A stretch of DNA of 5,057 nucleotides, taken from CALWOS01 sp963595735. Its GTDB lineage: Bacteria; Bacillota; Clostridia; Oscillospirales; Oscillospiraceae. The number at the start of each line of letters is the position of its first letter. Within the stretch, counting starts at the first letter, position 1. The notes under the pieces are model-generated. The model did not search any database. It was not told the DNA's origin and saw only the letters and a list, made by a program, of their open reading frames with translations. The stretch covers positions 1-5,057 of the forward strand of contig CAVBJJ010000069.1 of assembly GCA_963595735.1 (NCBI GenBank), in the 5' to 3' direction. Positions 1-5,057 of the stretch are shown piece by piece. The translations under genes were made by a program, and so were the position numbers.

Positions 1-500
1 AGGGACACCACGGCGATCTCCGTGGTACCGCCGCCGATGTCGATCACCAGGCAGCCGTTTGGCTTTGTCACATCCACGCCAGCGCCCATGGCCGTTGCCA
101 CAGCGGACTCCACCAGATAGACCTTTCTTGCGCCGGCCTCGATCATGGCGTCAATGGTGGCGCGCTCCTCCACACCGGTGATGCTGCTGGGAACCGTGAC
201 CACCACCCGGGGCTTAAACAGGCTGAAGGAAGTGACCCGGGCGATAAACTCTTTCATCATCCAGCTGGTCATGTCGTAATCCGACACCACGCCGGCCACC
301 ACCGGCTGGATCGCCACAATATTGGCAGGGGTGCGCCCCAGCATTTTTTTTGCATCCTCACCCACCTTGAGGGGCTTACCGGTGGTCTTGTCCACCGCAA
401 CCAGGCTCTGCTCCCGGAGAGAAATGCCCTTACCGCGCACATAGAACTGGGTGGTTGAGGTACCCATGTCTATGGCAATGTCCTTTTCAAAAAACATCAT
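1..500 (-). CDS. mreB: MreB-like bacterial actin, N-terminal half (3' end outside window)
   Basis: MreB is an ATP-binding actin homologue that forms membrane-associated filaments guiding the peptidoglycan synthesis complex in rod-shaped cells. The 166 complete codons seen here cover about half of the usual ~340-residue protein. Landmarks are the phosphate-1 loop D11-MGTSTT-17, the family stretches VRGKGISLRE (21-30) and KMLGRTPANIVAIQP (52-66), SDYDMT (73-78), and the phosphate-2 loop DIGGGTTE (154-161). Two deviations stand out: the phosphate-1 loop is usually DLGTANT, and the canonical IEEPMAAAIGAG segment reads VESAVATAMGAG at 130-141, so the second Glu is Ser132. The start is the first of two consecutive ATGs, placed 7 nt after a GAGGTG Shine-Dalgarno; the second ATG would be 10 nt away. 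The gene follows comF at a short distance. MreB family membership is secure; whether it is the main MreB or a divergent paralogue (Mbl- or MreBH-like) cannot be decided from half a gene. Confidence 0.93.
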   Translation of the reverse strand, partial: MMFFEKDIAIDMGTSTTQFYVRGKGISLREQSLVAVDKTTGKPLKVGEDAKKMLGRTPANIVAIQPVVAGVVSDYDMTSWMMKEFIARVTSFSLFKPRVVVTVPSSITGVEERATIDAMIEAGARKVYLVESAVATAMGAGVDVTKPNGCLVIDIGGGTTEIAVVS

Positions 501-506
501 TGTCTT

Positions 507-620
507 TCACCTCGTATGAAGGAATCGACCTTGTTGGCCGCTTACATAGTTTTCCGATTCTGCTGTAATATATTCCAAAAGTCTGTGTCTCTGCATCGGG
601 TTTTCGGCTTTTGTTTTCAT
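507..620 (-). CDS. Candidate 37-residue small ORF between comF and mreB
   Basis: I do not recognise this ORF. It begins at an ATG that overlaps the comF stop codon as ATGA and ends at a TGA lying inside the mreB Shine-Dalgarno, so it fills the comF-mreB interval exactly. The peptide starts MKTKAENPMQ and contains RHRLLEYITAESENYV (11-26), which looks like an amphipathic helix, then a short basic tail. No membrane segment or Cys motif is visible. There is no strong SD of its own, so expression would rely on coupling to comF. Against it: the interval is about 42% GC by hand count, below the neighbouring genes, and its codons (AGA, ACA, GTA, CTT) differ from theirs, so it may be open only by chance. 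It could be a genuine small protein, a leader peptide for mreB, or noise. Confidence 0.35.
   Translation of the reverse strand: MKTKAENPMQRHRLLEYITAESENYVSGQQGRFLHTR
508..513 (-). promoter_or_regulatory. Shine-Dalgarno of mreB
   Basis: GAGGTG in the minus-strand transcript, 7 nt before the first of two tandem ATG codons, which favours the first as start. The site overlaps the TGA stop (509-507) of the candidate 37-residue upstream ORF. If that ORF is translated, ribosome termination there could influence mreB initiation. Confidence 0.75.
567..595 (-). promoter_or_regulatory. Weak candidate promoter before mreB
   Basis: The AT-rich part of the comF-mreB interval holds TATATT (572-567, five of six matches to the sigma-A -10 box). 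Seventeen bases upstream is TGCAGA (595-590), only three of six matches to the -35 box. No TGn extended -10 is present. A separate mreB promoter here would be biologically plausible, but the sequence support is thin, and the element would lie inside the candidate small ORF. Confidence 0.2.
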
Positions 621-1267
621 GCCCGCCGTCTGGCAACGCTGGCGCAGCAAACCGCCTTTGCCCCGGCATAGCGCAGCGTTCTCGCACACTCGGACAGGGT
701 CGCCCCGGTCGTTACAATGTCGTCTAACAACAAAACGGTCTTGCCTGCCACCCGCTCCGGCTGTGGAACAGTGTAGGCTCCGGAAATATTCGCCCGGCGC
801 TCCTCTGCCCCGCCCATGCCGGACTGCGCCCGGGTATGACGGGATTTGTTCAGCAGAGACACCGGCGAGGTGCCCAGCTGCTTTCCCACGGCCTCCGCCA
901 AAAGGAAGCACTGGTCAAAGCCACGCTCCCGGAGACGCTTCCGGCTCAGGGGAACCCAGGAGAGAATATCCCACTCCAGCTCTGCGGCGCGGATGCAGTC
1001 CGCCACCAGCGGGGCATACACCTGGGCATAGCCCCGGCAGTCGTGGAACTTGTACCGCAGGAGTGATTCCTTTGCGTGATCCTCATAATACAGTGGAGAA
1101 ACACAGACCTCGCAAAACTCGATTTTCTGCTTTCCCTGCTCGCTTGTATACGGCAGGGATGTTCGGCACCGAGGACAGATGTACTCGCCGCCCTTATCCA
1201 GCAAACGGTGACAAAACGCGCATTTTGGCGGATACAGCAGATCCAGCACACGCTCCAGCAGCTCCAC
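617..1267 (-). CDS. comF: ComF family protein (competence / phosphoribosyltransferase fold)
   Basis: ComF-type proteins pair an N-terminal zinc-binding domain with a type I phosphoribosyltransferase-like domain. In naturally competent bacteria they assist uptake of single-stranded DNA at the inner face of the membrane. This 216-residue protein is of usual length. Three CxxC pairs (C16/C19, C31/C34, C52/C55) form the zinc-binding region. The segment VPLSRKRLRERGFDQ and the family stretch RHTRAQSGM with ERRANISGAY follow, and the PRPP-binding signature is VLLLDDIVTTGAT at 178-190 with the acidic pair D182-D183. The start is GTG: its first base is the last base of the recD2 TAG stop, and a GGAGGG site lies 6 nt upstream. 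The one-base overlap implies translational coupling with recD2. No other competence gene is in view, so a role in DNA uptake here is inferred from the family; the enzymatic activity of ComF is not settled. Confidence 0.94.
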   Translation of the reverse strand: MELLERVLDLLYPPKCAFCHRLLDKGGEYICPRCRTSLPYTSEQGKQKIEFCEVCVSPLYYEDHAKESLLRYKFHDCRGYAQVYAPLVADCIRAAELEWDILSWVPLSRKRLRERGFDQCFLLAEAVGKQLGTSPVSLLNKSRHTRAQSGMGGAEERRANISGAYTVPQPERVAGKTVLLLDDIVTTGATLSECARTLRYAGAKAVCCASVARRRA

Positions 1268-3516
1268 TATCCGCCCTCCGCCAGCCGCCAGCGCAGGCCG
1301 CTGTACCTTCCGGCCACCTTGTGGCTGGCGATCATTTGCAGGGCGGTCATCTCGCTGCCCACCAGGATCAGCAGGCTTTTGGCGCGGGTCGCCGCCGTAT
1401 ACAGCAGACTGCGGTTAATCAGGCTTTGGGGCAGCTTCCCCAAAGCCAGAATGACCGCGCGGTACTCGCTGCCCTGGGCTTTATGGACGGTCATGGCAAA
1501 GGCATGATCCAGCTCATGGAGCATTTCTGCGCTGTAGCGGGCATAGCGCCCGTCAAAATCAATGGTCACCAGCTCGGTTTTCGGGTCGATCTGCTTGATA
1601 ACACCCACATCGCCATTGAAAATTCCCGCGCCGCGCACCAGAAGCTGCTTTTCCTCCGGATCGCGGATCTCCGGGGACAGGGGTGCTTTCCAGAGAATGT
1701 CATAGTTGTTTTTGATCTGCATGACGCGATCTCCCTCCCGGAAGATCTTGTCGCCATAGGCTTTTTCCCGCTTTCCCTCCGCCGGGGGATTCAGGGCGGC
1801 CTGCAGGGTAGCATTCAGGCGGGTAGTCCCGGCCTCGTACAGGCGGGTAGGACTTAACACCTGAATGTCCTCCGGCGGGATGCCCATTTTCCCGGGAAGC
1901 CTGTCCCGGCAAAGCTCCACAACTGTTTCGGAAATGTCCTGGGGCTTTCGCCGCAGCAGAAAAAGGTCGCCCTTGTTTTCCCGCAGATTGGGGTGCTCCC
2001 CCCGGTTGATCTGGTGAGCGCAGGTGATGATGCGGCTGTTCGCGCTCTGGCGGAACACCTCCGTCAGGCAAATCGTTTCCGCAACACCGCTGCGGATCAC
2101 CTCCCGCAGGAAACTGCCCGGCCCCACGGAGGGCAGCTGGTCGGCGTCTCCCACCAGCACCAGCTTGGCCGTGGGCGGCAGCGCCCGCAGCAGCGCGGAG
2201 ATCAGCACGATGTCCACCATGGAGCACTCGTCCAGGATCACAGCGTCGCAGGTCAGCGGGTCTTCTTCATCCTTCCCGAAGCGCACGCCGCCGTTTTCCT
2301 CCTGCACGGAGGATTCCAACAGCCGGTGAACGGTGGAGGCCTCCCGACCCGTTAGCTCCGTCATGCGCTTTGCCGCGCGCCCGGTGGGGGCGCAGAGCAG
2401 GGTTTTCAGTCCCATACGGTCAAACACCTGCAAAATGCCGCGCAAGGTCGTGGTCTTGCCGGTGCCGGGGCCGCCGGTTAGCACCAGCAGCTGCCGAAGC
2501 GCCGCCATTTGCAGCGCTTTTTCCTGCAGGGGGGCGTAGGCAATACCGGTATGCTCGGCGATTTTCCGCGCCGTTGCGGCAGCCTCCGCCGGGTCGCCCT
2601 CTCTGCTGGCGGCCATGGCCCGCAGACGCAGCGCCGTGTACTGCTCCATCTCCCAGATCCGGAACAGATAGCAGGCCTCCCGGCCGGCGACCGTCTCCAC
2701 GACCACCTCGCCGCTTTCCGCCAGCAGCTCCAGACACTCCGCCACCGTCTCCTGCTCCACTGCGATCAGCTGCGCCGTTGCAGCGACCAGCTTTTCCCTG
2801 GGGATAAAGCTGTGACCGTTGCTGAGGTTGTGCAGCAATTCGAACTGGATAGCCGCAGCCACCCGCTCCGGCGCATCCGCTTCCACGCCGATGCGAATAG
2901 CAAGCTCATCCGCCTCCTCAAAGCTGGCGCCCACCTGATCGGAGGCCAGCAGATAAGGGTTTTCTTGCACCTTTTCCTGAGCCTCGTCCCCATACAACCG
3001 GTAAAGATGCATGGCGTGGACCGGCTTGATGCCATAGCGCGCCAGAAACTCCATCAGACGGCGAATGCCCATCTGCCGTTTATAGCTGGCGGAGATGTCC
3101 GCCGCCTTGGCGCGGCTGATGCCCCGCAGCTGACTGAGCTGCTCCGGATGGTTCTCGATCACATCCAGCGCCGCGTCGCCAAAGCGCTCCACGATCATGG
3201 CCGCAGTGGCCGGCCCCACGCCACGCACCACATGGCTGGCCAGATATTCATAAATCGCCTCCGCCCCCTCCGGCACAGTCCGCACAGCATAATCGGCCTT
3301 GAACTGTCTTCCATAGGTGGGGTGCCGGGTCCAGCTGCCCACAGCGGTAATCCGCTCCCCCGGCGAGGCAAAGGGCAGGCACCCGGTCACGGTGTGCTGC
3401 TCGCCATCGTCCAATTCCAGCGCCAGAACGGTATAGCCATTCTCCGGGTTGGTGAACATGACCGCGTCCACCGTACCGCGCAGTTCTATTTTGTTTTCCG
3501 CTGGCTGTTGTTCCAT
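1267..3516 (-). CDS. recD2: RecD2 (YrrC-type) superfamily 1 5'-3' DNA helicase
   Basis: RecD2 is an ATP-driven 5'-3' DNA helicase of superfamily 1B acting in recombination, mismatch and replication-fork repair, usually in bacteria lacking RecBC. The 749 residues are close to the family size (roughly 715-800). Order of parts: an N-terminal OB-like region (about 8-80); tandem helix-hairpin-helix elements (VVRGVGPATAAMIVERFG at 96-113, LRGISRAKAADI at 130-141); Walker A GGPGTGKTTT (348-357); motif Ia APTGRAAKRM (376-385); TVHRLL (395-400); Walker B VILDECSMVD (426-435); motif III LVGDADQLPSVGPG (454-467); motif IV TEVFRQ (485-490); FNGDVGVI (633-640); motif V MTVHKAQGSEY (675-685); motif VI LLYTAATRAK (704-713). 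All catalytic motifs look intact. The chosen ATG has GGGAG 5 nt upstream. An in-frame ATG at 3561 adds 15 residues and overlaps the preceding stop as ATGA, but has only a poor SD. The 3' end overlaps comF by one base. Confidence 0.97.
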   Translation of the reverse strand: MEQQPAENKIELRGTVDAVMFTNPENGYTVLALELDDGEQHTVTGCLPFASPGERITAVGSWTRHPTYGRQFKADYAVRTVPEGAEAIYEYLASHVVRGVGPATAAMIVERFGDAALDVIENHPEQLSQLRGISRAKAADISASYKRQMGIRRLMEFLARYGIKPVHAMHLYRLYGDEAQEKVQENPYLLASDQVGASFEEADELAIRIGVEADAPERVAAAIQFELLHNLSNGHSFIPREKLVAATAQLIAVEQETVAECLELLAESGEVVVETVAGREACYLFRIWEMEQYTALRLRAMAASREGDPAEAAATARKIAEHTGIAYAPLQEKALQMAALRQLLVLTGGPGTGKTTTLRGILQVFDRMGLKTLLCAPTGRAAKRMTELTGREASTVHRLLESSVQEENGGVRFGKDEEDPLTCDAVILDECSMVDIVLISALLRALPPTAKLVLVGDADQLPSVGPGSFLREVIRSGVAETICLTEVFRQSANSRIITCAHQINRGEHPNLRENKGDLFLLRRKPQDISETVVELCRDRLPGKMGIPPEDIQVLSPTRLYEAGTTRLNATLQAALNPPAEGKREKAYGDKIFREGDRVMQIKNNYDILWKAPLSPEIRDPEEKQLLVRGAGIFNGDVGVIKQIDPKTELVTIDFDGRYARYSAEMLHELDHAFAMTVHKAQGSEYRAVILALGKLPQSLINRSLLYTAATRAKSLLILVGSEMTALQMIASHKVAGRYSGLRWRLAEGG
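1274..1279 (-). promoter_or_regulatory. Shine-Dalgarno that supports the GTG start of comF
   Basis: GGAGGG lies inside the last codons of recD2, 6 nt before a GTG that shares its first base with the recD2 TAG stop. No ATG near the N-terminus competes, so this site decides the comF start. Confidence 0.75.
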
Positions 3517-3521
3517 ACCGT

Positions 3522-3526
3522 CTCCC
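3522..3526 (-). promoter_or_regulatory. Shine-Dalgarno that decides the recD2 start
   Basis: GGGAG, 5 nt before the ATG at 3516. The rival ATG at 3561 has only GGGAA about 12 nt away. The site favours the shorter 749-residue RecD2, although the ATGA overlap at 3558-3561 leaves some room for re-initiation at the upstream ATG. Confidence 0.65.
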
Positions 3527-3557
3527 GCTTGTTTTGATTTTTCTATGTAGTATTGAT

Positions 3558-3854
3558 TCATTCCAGATAAATTTTCCCGTTTTGCGCCAAAACCGCCGCG
3601 ATCCTCCGGGTCTCCGGATCCATGCCCGCATCGACCACCACGATCCGCATGGGCAGCGTGCCGTTCTGCCGCAGCCAGTGCACACCGTTGACGGTCTGTT
3701 CCAGATTTTTGGCGCTGCCGCAAATGCGCAGAACCACGGTGCCCTGTACCGCCGCATCCAGCGGCACCGGCATCAGGAATATGCCCCGCGCATACCAGAA
3801 AAGCAGCGCAAGTCCCACGGCGATCCCGCCGGCGACCAGCGTTCTCCAGTCCAT
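3558..3854 (-). CDS. Membrane-anchored 98-residue protein of unknown function, half GT-A-like
   Basis: I cannot name this family. Residues 6-22 (LVAGGIAVGLALLFWYA) form one hydrophobic segment, probably a single N-terminal membrane anchor, followed by a soluble part of about 70 residues. That part has the pattern of the first half of a family 2 (GT-A) glycosyltransferase: a beta strand VVLRI (40-44), a helix with LEQTVNGVHWL (51-61), then RIVVVDAGMDPETRRIA (70-86), resembling the family's 'VVDdGStDgT' nucleotide-binding loop. The later half, including any DxD metal motif, is missing, so catalysis as a normal glycosyltransferase is unlikely. The ATG start is preceded by AAGGGGGA at 6 nt; a GTG at 3878 would add 8 residues but lacks an SD. 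It sits 66 bases after the COG2426 gene and ends 41 bases before the recD2 ATG. That it is a real gene is well supported by start site and composition; the fold resemblance is by eye only. Confidence 0.75.
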   Translation of the reverse strand: MDWRTLVAGGIAVGLALLFWYARGIFLMPVPLDAAVQGTVVLRICGSAKNLEQTVNGVHWLRQNGTLPMRIVVVDAGMDPETRRIAAVLAQNGKIYLE

Positions 3855-3920
3855 GTTTCTTCCCCCTTTCTCTACCACACTATGCGGCGCGGGGGAAAAG
3901 CGTCCGTAAAACGCGGCCGT
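3855..3920 (-). other. 66-base gap between the COG2426 gene and the 98-residue gene
   Basis: This gap holds the SD of the downstream gene and short GC-rich inverted repeats: GCGT/ACGC with a 7-base loop followed by TTTT, and alternatively GGCCGCG pairing with CGCGCC with a bulge. The stems are too short or too loosely spaced to be a convincing intrinsic terminator, and no clear promoter is visible. It is the only gap in the cluster, apart from comF-mreB, where transcription could stop or start. Confidence 0.4.
3861..3868 (-). promoter_or_regulatory. Shine-Dalgarno that decides the start of the 98-residue protein
   Basis: AAGGGGGA, 6 nt before the ATG at 3854. The alternative GTG at 3878 lies upstream of this site and has no SD of its own, so the shorter product is preferred. 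Confidence 0.7.
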
Positions 3921-4418
3921 TTATATCACAATAAAGCTCACCACACTGGTGATCAGCAGCATCAGGCCGCCGGCAATGCACACGCCCAGGAAAATGACCG
4001 GCAAGCTTTTGGCGATGGACATATTCAAACAGGCCGCCACCAGGCTGCCCGTCCAAGCGCCGGTTCCCGGAATCGGCAGCGCCACAAGAAACAGCAGACC
4101 GAAATACCGGTACTTTTCAATGCGGTTCCAGTGGCGATGCGCCTTTGCCTCCAGCCGCAGCCAGAGGCGATCCAGCTTGTGAAAATGCCGTCGCAAAAAG
4201 GGAAACACCTTGCGCACCAGCAGGATCACAAAGGGCACCGGGATCACATTGCCCACCACCGCTGCGGCAAGCGCCCAGCCGGGGCTGAGTCCTACCGCCA
4301 CACCAAAGGGGATCGCCGCGCGCAGCTCCAAAATCGGCAGCATGGCGATCAGCATGGTCATCAAATACGCGTCCGCGCTGGAGGTGGACGCAAAGTCCAT
4401 AAATCTTGTCAGATCCAT
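3921..4418 (-). CDS. COG2426 / 'small multi-drug export protein' family membrane protein (DedA-like)
   Basis: A 165-residue integral membrane protein matching the family annotated 'small multi-drug export protein' (COG2426, Pfam Sm_multidrug_ex), which is related in style to DedA/VTT membrane proteins. Family-type blocks are PILELRAAIPFGVA (28-41), GNVIPVPF (56-63) and ALPIPGTGAWTGSLVA (113-128), the last with the proline/glycine-rich signature of a re-entrant loop. Hydrophobic segments lie around 18-40, 47-69, 105-130 and 138-163, with a strongly basic, amphipathic linker at 70-104 (many Arg, Lys and His) likely on the cytoplasmic side. The start ATG has AAGGAG 5 nt upstream, and that SD abuts the uvrA TAA stop, so the gene is probably co-transcribed and coupled with uvrA. 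Drug export is a name inherited from database labels; actual substrate and function are unknown. Lipid or undecaprenyl-phosphate transport, as in DedA relatives, is a speculative alternative. Confidence 0.88.
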   Translation of the reverse strand: MDLTRFMDFASTSSADAYLMTMLIAMLPILELRAAIPFGVAVGLSPGWALAAAVVGNVIPVPFVILLVRKVFPFLRRHFHKLDRLWLRLEAKAHRHWNRIEKYRYFGLLFLVALPIPGTGAWTGSLVAACLNMSIAKSLPVIFLGVCIAGGLMLLITSVVSFIVI

Positions 4419-4423
4419 TGTCT

Positions 4424-4429
4424 CTCCTT
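4424..4429 (-). promoter_or_regulatory. Shine-Dalgarno of the COG2426 gene, overlapping the uvrA stop
   Basis: AAGGAG, 5 nt before the ATG at 4418. It shares its first two bases with the TAA stop of uvrA (4430-4428), an arrangement typical of translationally coupled operon genes. Confidence 0.75.
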
Positions 4430-5057
4430 ACGCAGACGGCGCTGCATCGGCGCCGTTTTCCAGCAGGGGCTTCAAAAACGCGCCGGTGGCGCTTTCCGTG
4501 CAGGCCGCGCAGCCCTCCGGCGTTCCGGCGAAGACCAGGCTTCCGCCCCCGTCGCCGCCCTCCGGCCCCAGGTCGATGACGTGATCCGCTGTTTTGATCA
4601 CATCCAGATTATGCTCAATGACGACCACGGTGTTGCCCGCATCCGTCAAGCGTCCCAGCATTTCCAGCAGCTTGTGAACATCGGCCATGTGCAGACCGGT
4701 GGTCGGTTCGTCCAGCACATACACCGTTTTTCCGGTGGAGCGCTTGCTCAGCTCCGTTGCCAGCTTGACCCGCTGCGCCTCGCCGCCGGAAAGCGTGGTG
4801 CTGGACTGTCCCAGCCGGACATAGCCCAATCCCACATCATACAACGCCTGGATCTTATCCCGAATGCGGGGGCGGTTTTCAAAGAAAGCCAGCGCCTCCT
4901 CCACGGTCATGTCCAGCACCTCGGCAATGTTTTTGCCCTTGTAGCGCACCTCCAGCGTTTCCCGGTTATATCGCTTGCCCTTGCAGACATCGCAGGGCAC
5001 ATAGATATCCGGCAGAAAATGCATTTCGATTTTCAGAAGACCATCTCCGGCACAGGC
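4428..5057 (-). CDS. uvrA: UvrA, excinuclease ABC subunit A, C-terminal part (5' end outside window)
   Basis: UvrA is the damage-sensing ABC-type ATPase of nucleotide excision repair; a UvrA dimer loads UvrB at lesions. Only the last 209 of about 940 residues are seen, with no start codon. Numbering from the window edge, the second half of the C-terminal zinc finger is visible: a Cys at 2 and the pair C22/C25 in VPCDVCKGKRYN. Then come VRYKGKNIAEVLDMTVEEAL, the ABC signature LSGGEAQRVKLA (89-100), Walker B with D-loop VYVLDEPTTGLH (112-123), the switch His in EHNLDV (148-153), and DLGPEGGDGGG (162-172). The end, after the TGAFL segment, is a short acidic and Ala-rich tail. All expected catalytic elements of the second nucleotide-binding domain that fall in this part are intact. 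It leads directly into the COG2426 gene with its stop touching that gene's SD. Confidence 0.98.
   Translation of the reverse strand, partial: ACAGDGLLKIEMHFLPDIYVPCDVCKGKRYNRETLEVRYKGKNIAEVLDMTVEEALAFFENRPRIRDKIQALYDVGLGYVRLGQSSTTLSGGEAQRVKLATELSKRSTGKTVYVLDEPTTGLHMADVHKLLEMLGRLTDAGNTVVVIEHNLDVIKTADHVIDLGPEGGDGGGSLVFAGTPEGCAACTESATGAFLKPLLENGADAAPSA

Noticed and set aside
487..687. 66-codon minus-strand ORF across the comF end and mreB start
   Set aside because: It overlaps both genes out of frame, has no SD, and the peptide looks random. The 37-residue frame fits the interval far better.
619..1857. Long plus-strand ORF (412 codons) opposite comF and recD2
   Set aside because: It lies antisense to two genes with clear family motifs. 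The translation is Pro/Arg/Gln/His-rich with no recognisable domain, as expected for a shadow frame in GC-rich DNA.
2509..3537. Long plus-strand ORF (342 codons) opposite the N-terminal half of recD2
   Set aside because: It is entirely antisense to recD2, rich in His/Gln/Leu/Arg and without domain motifs. Its frame is open because of recD2 codon bias.
3517..3723. Further 5' extension of the recD2 frame beyond 3561
   Set aside because: It reads antisense-like, Arg/Gly-rich sequence across the 98-residue gene in another frame, with no SD and no similarity to RecD2 N-termini.
3876..3878. GTG at 3878 as start of the 98-residue protein
   Set aside because: No SD precedes it, while the ATG at 3854 has AAGGGGGA at proper spacing.
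3882..3920. Possible intrinsic terminator after the COG2426 gene
   Set aside because: The best stem is 4 bp (GCGT/ACGC) followed by only TTTT, and the alternative stem has a bulge and about a 20-base loop. Neither is convincing.

Overview
The window reads as ordinary chromosomal core from a fairly GC-rich Gram-positive anaerobe. Best guess is Bacillota, class Clostridia, perhaps an Oscillospirales gut lineage. The evidence is a RecD2-type helicase (RecD2 is typical of bacteria without RecBCD), a ComF competence-type protein, strong purine-rich Shine-Dalgarno sites before most starts, and the sequence style of UvrA and MreB. The taxonomy is inference; there is no rRNA or other direct marker.

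Every supported gene lies on the minus strand, so transcription runs from high to low coordinates. In that order: the C-terminal end of uvrA (5057-4428, cut by the window edge); a small DedA/COG2426-like membrane protein usually labelled 'small multi-drug export protein' (4418-3921); a 66-base gap; a 98-residue membrane-anchored protein of unknown function whose soluble part resembles the first half of a GT-A glycosyltransferase (3854-3558); recD2 (3516-1267); comF (1267-617); a possible 37-residue ORF (620-507); and the first half of an mreB-like actin gene (500-1, cut by the window edge). Junctions are tight. The SD of the COG2426 gene abuts the uvrA stop, recD2 and comF share one base, and the candidate 37-residue ORF overlaps the comF stop as ATGA. 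This suggests one or two polycistronic transcripts. The longest stretch without a secure gene is 116 bases (501-616).

Functionally the cluster joins excision repair (UvrA), a membrane protein, a recombination/repair helicase (RecD2), a DNA-uptake or phosphoribosyltransferase-fold protein (ComF) and cell-shape actin (MreB). I see no mobile element, CRISPR array, tRNA, rRNA, riboswitch or convincing terminator.

I did not find an obviously new multi-gene system. The items most worth a second look are the MreB-like protein, which has non-canonical nucleotide-pocket residues; the TM-anchored half-GT-A protein before recD2; and the small ORF wedged between comF and mreB.
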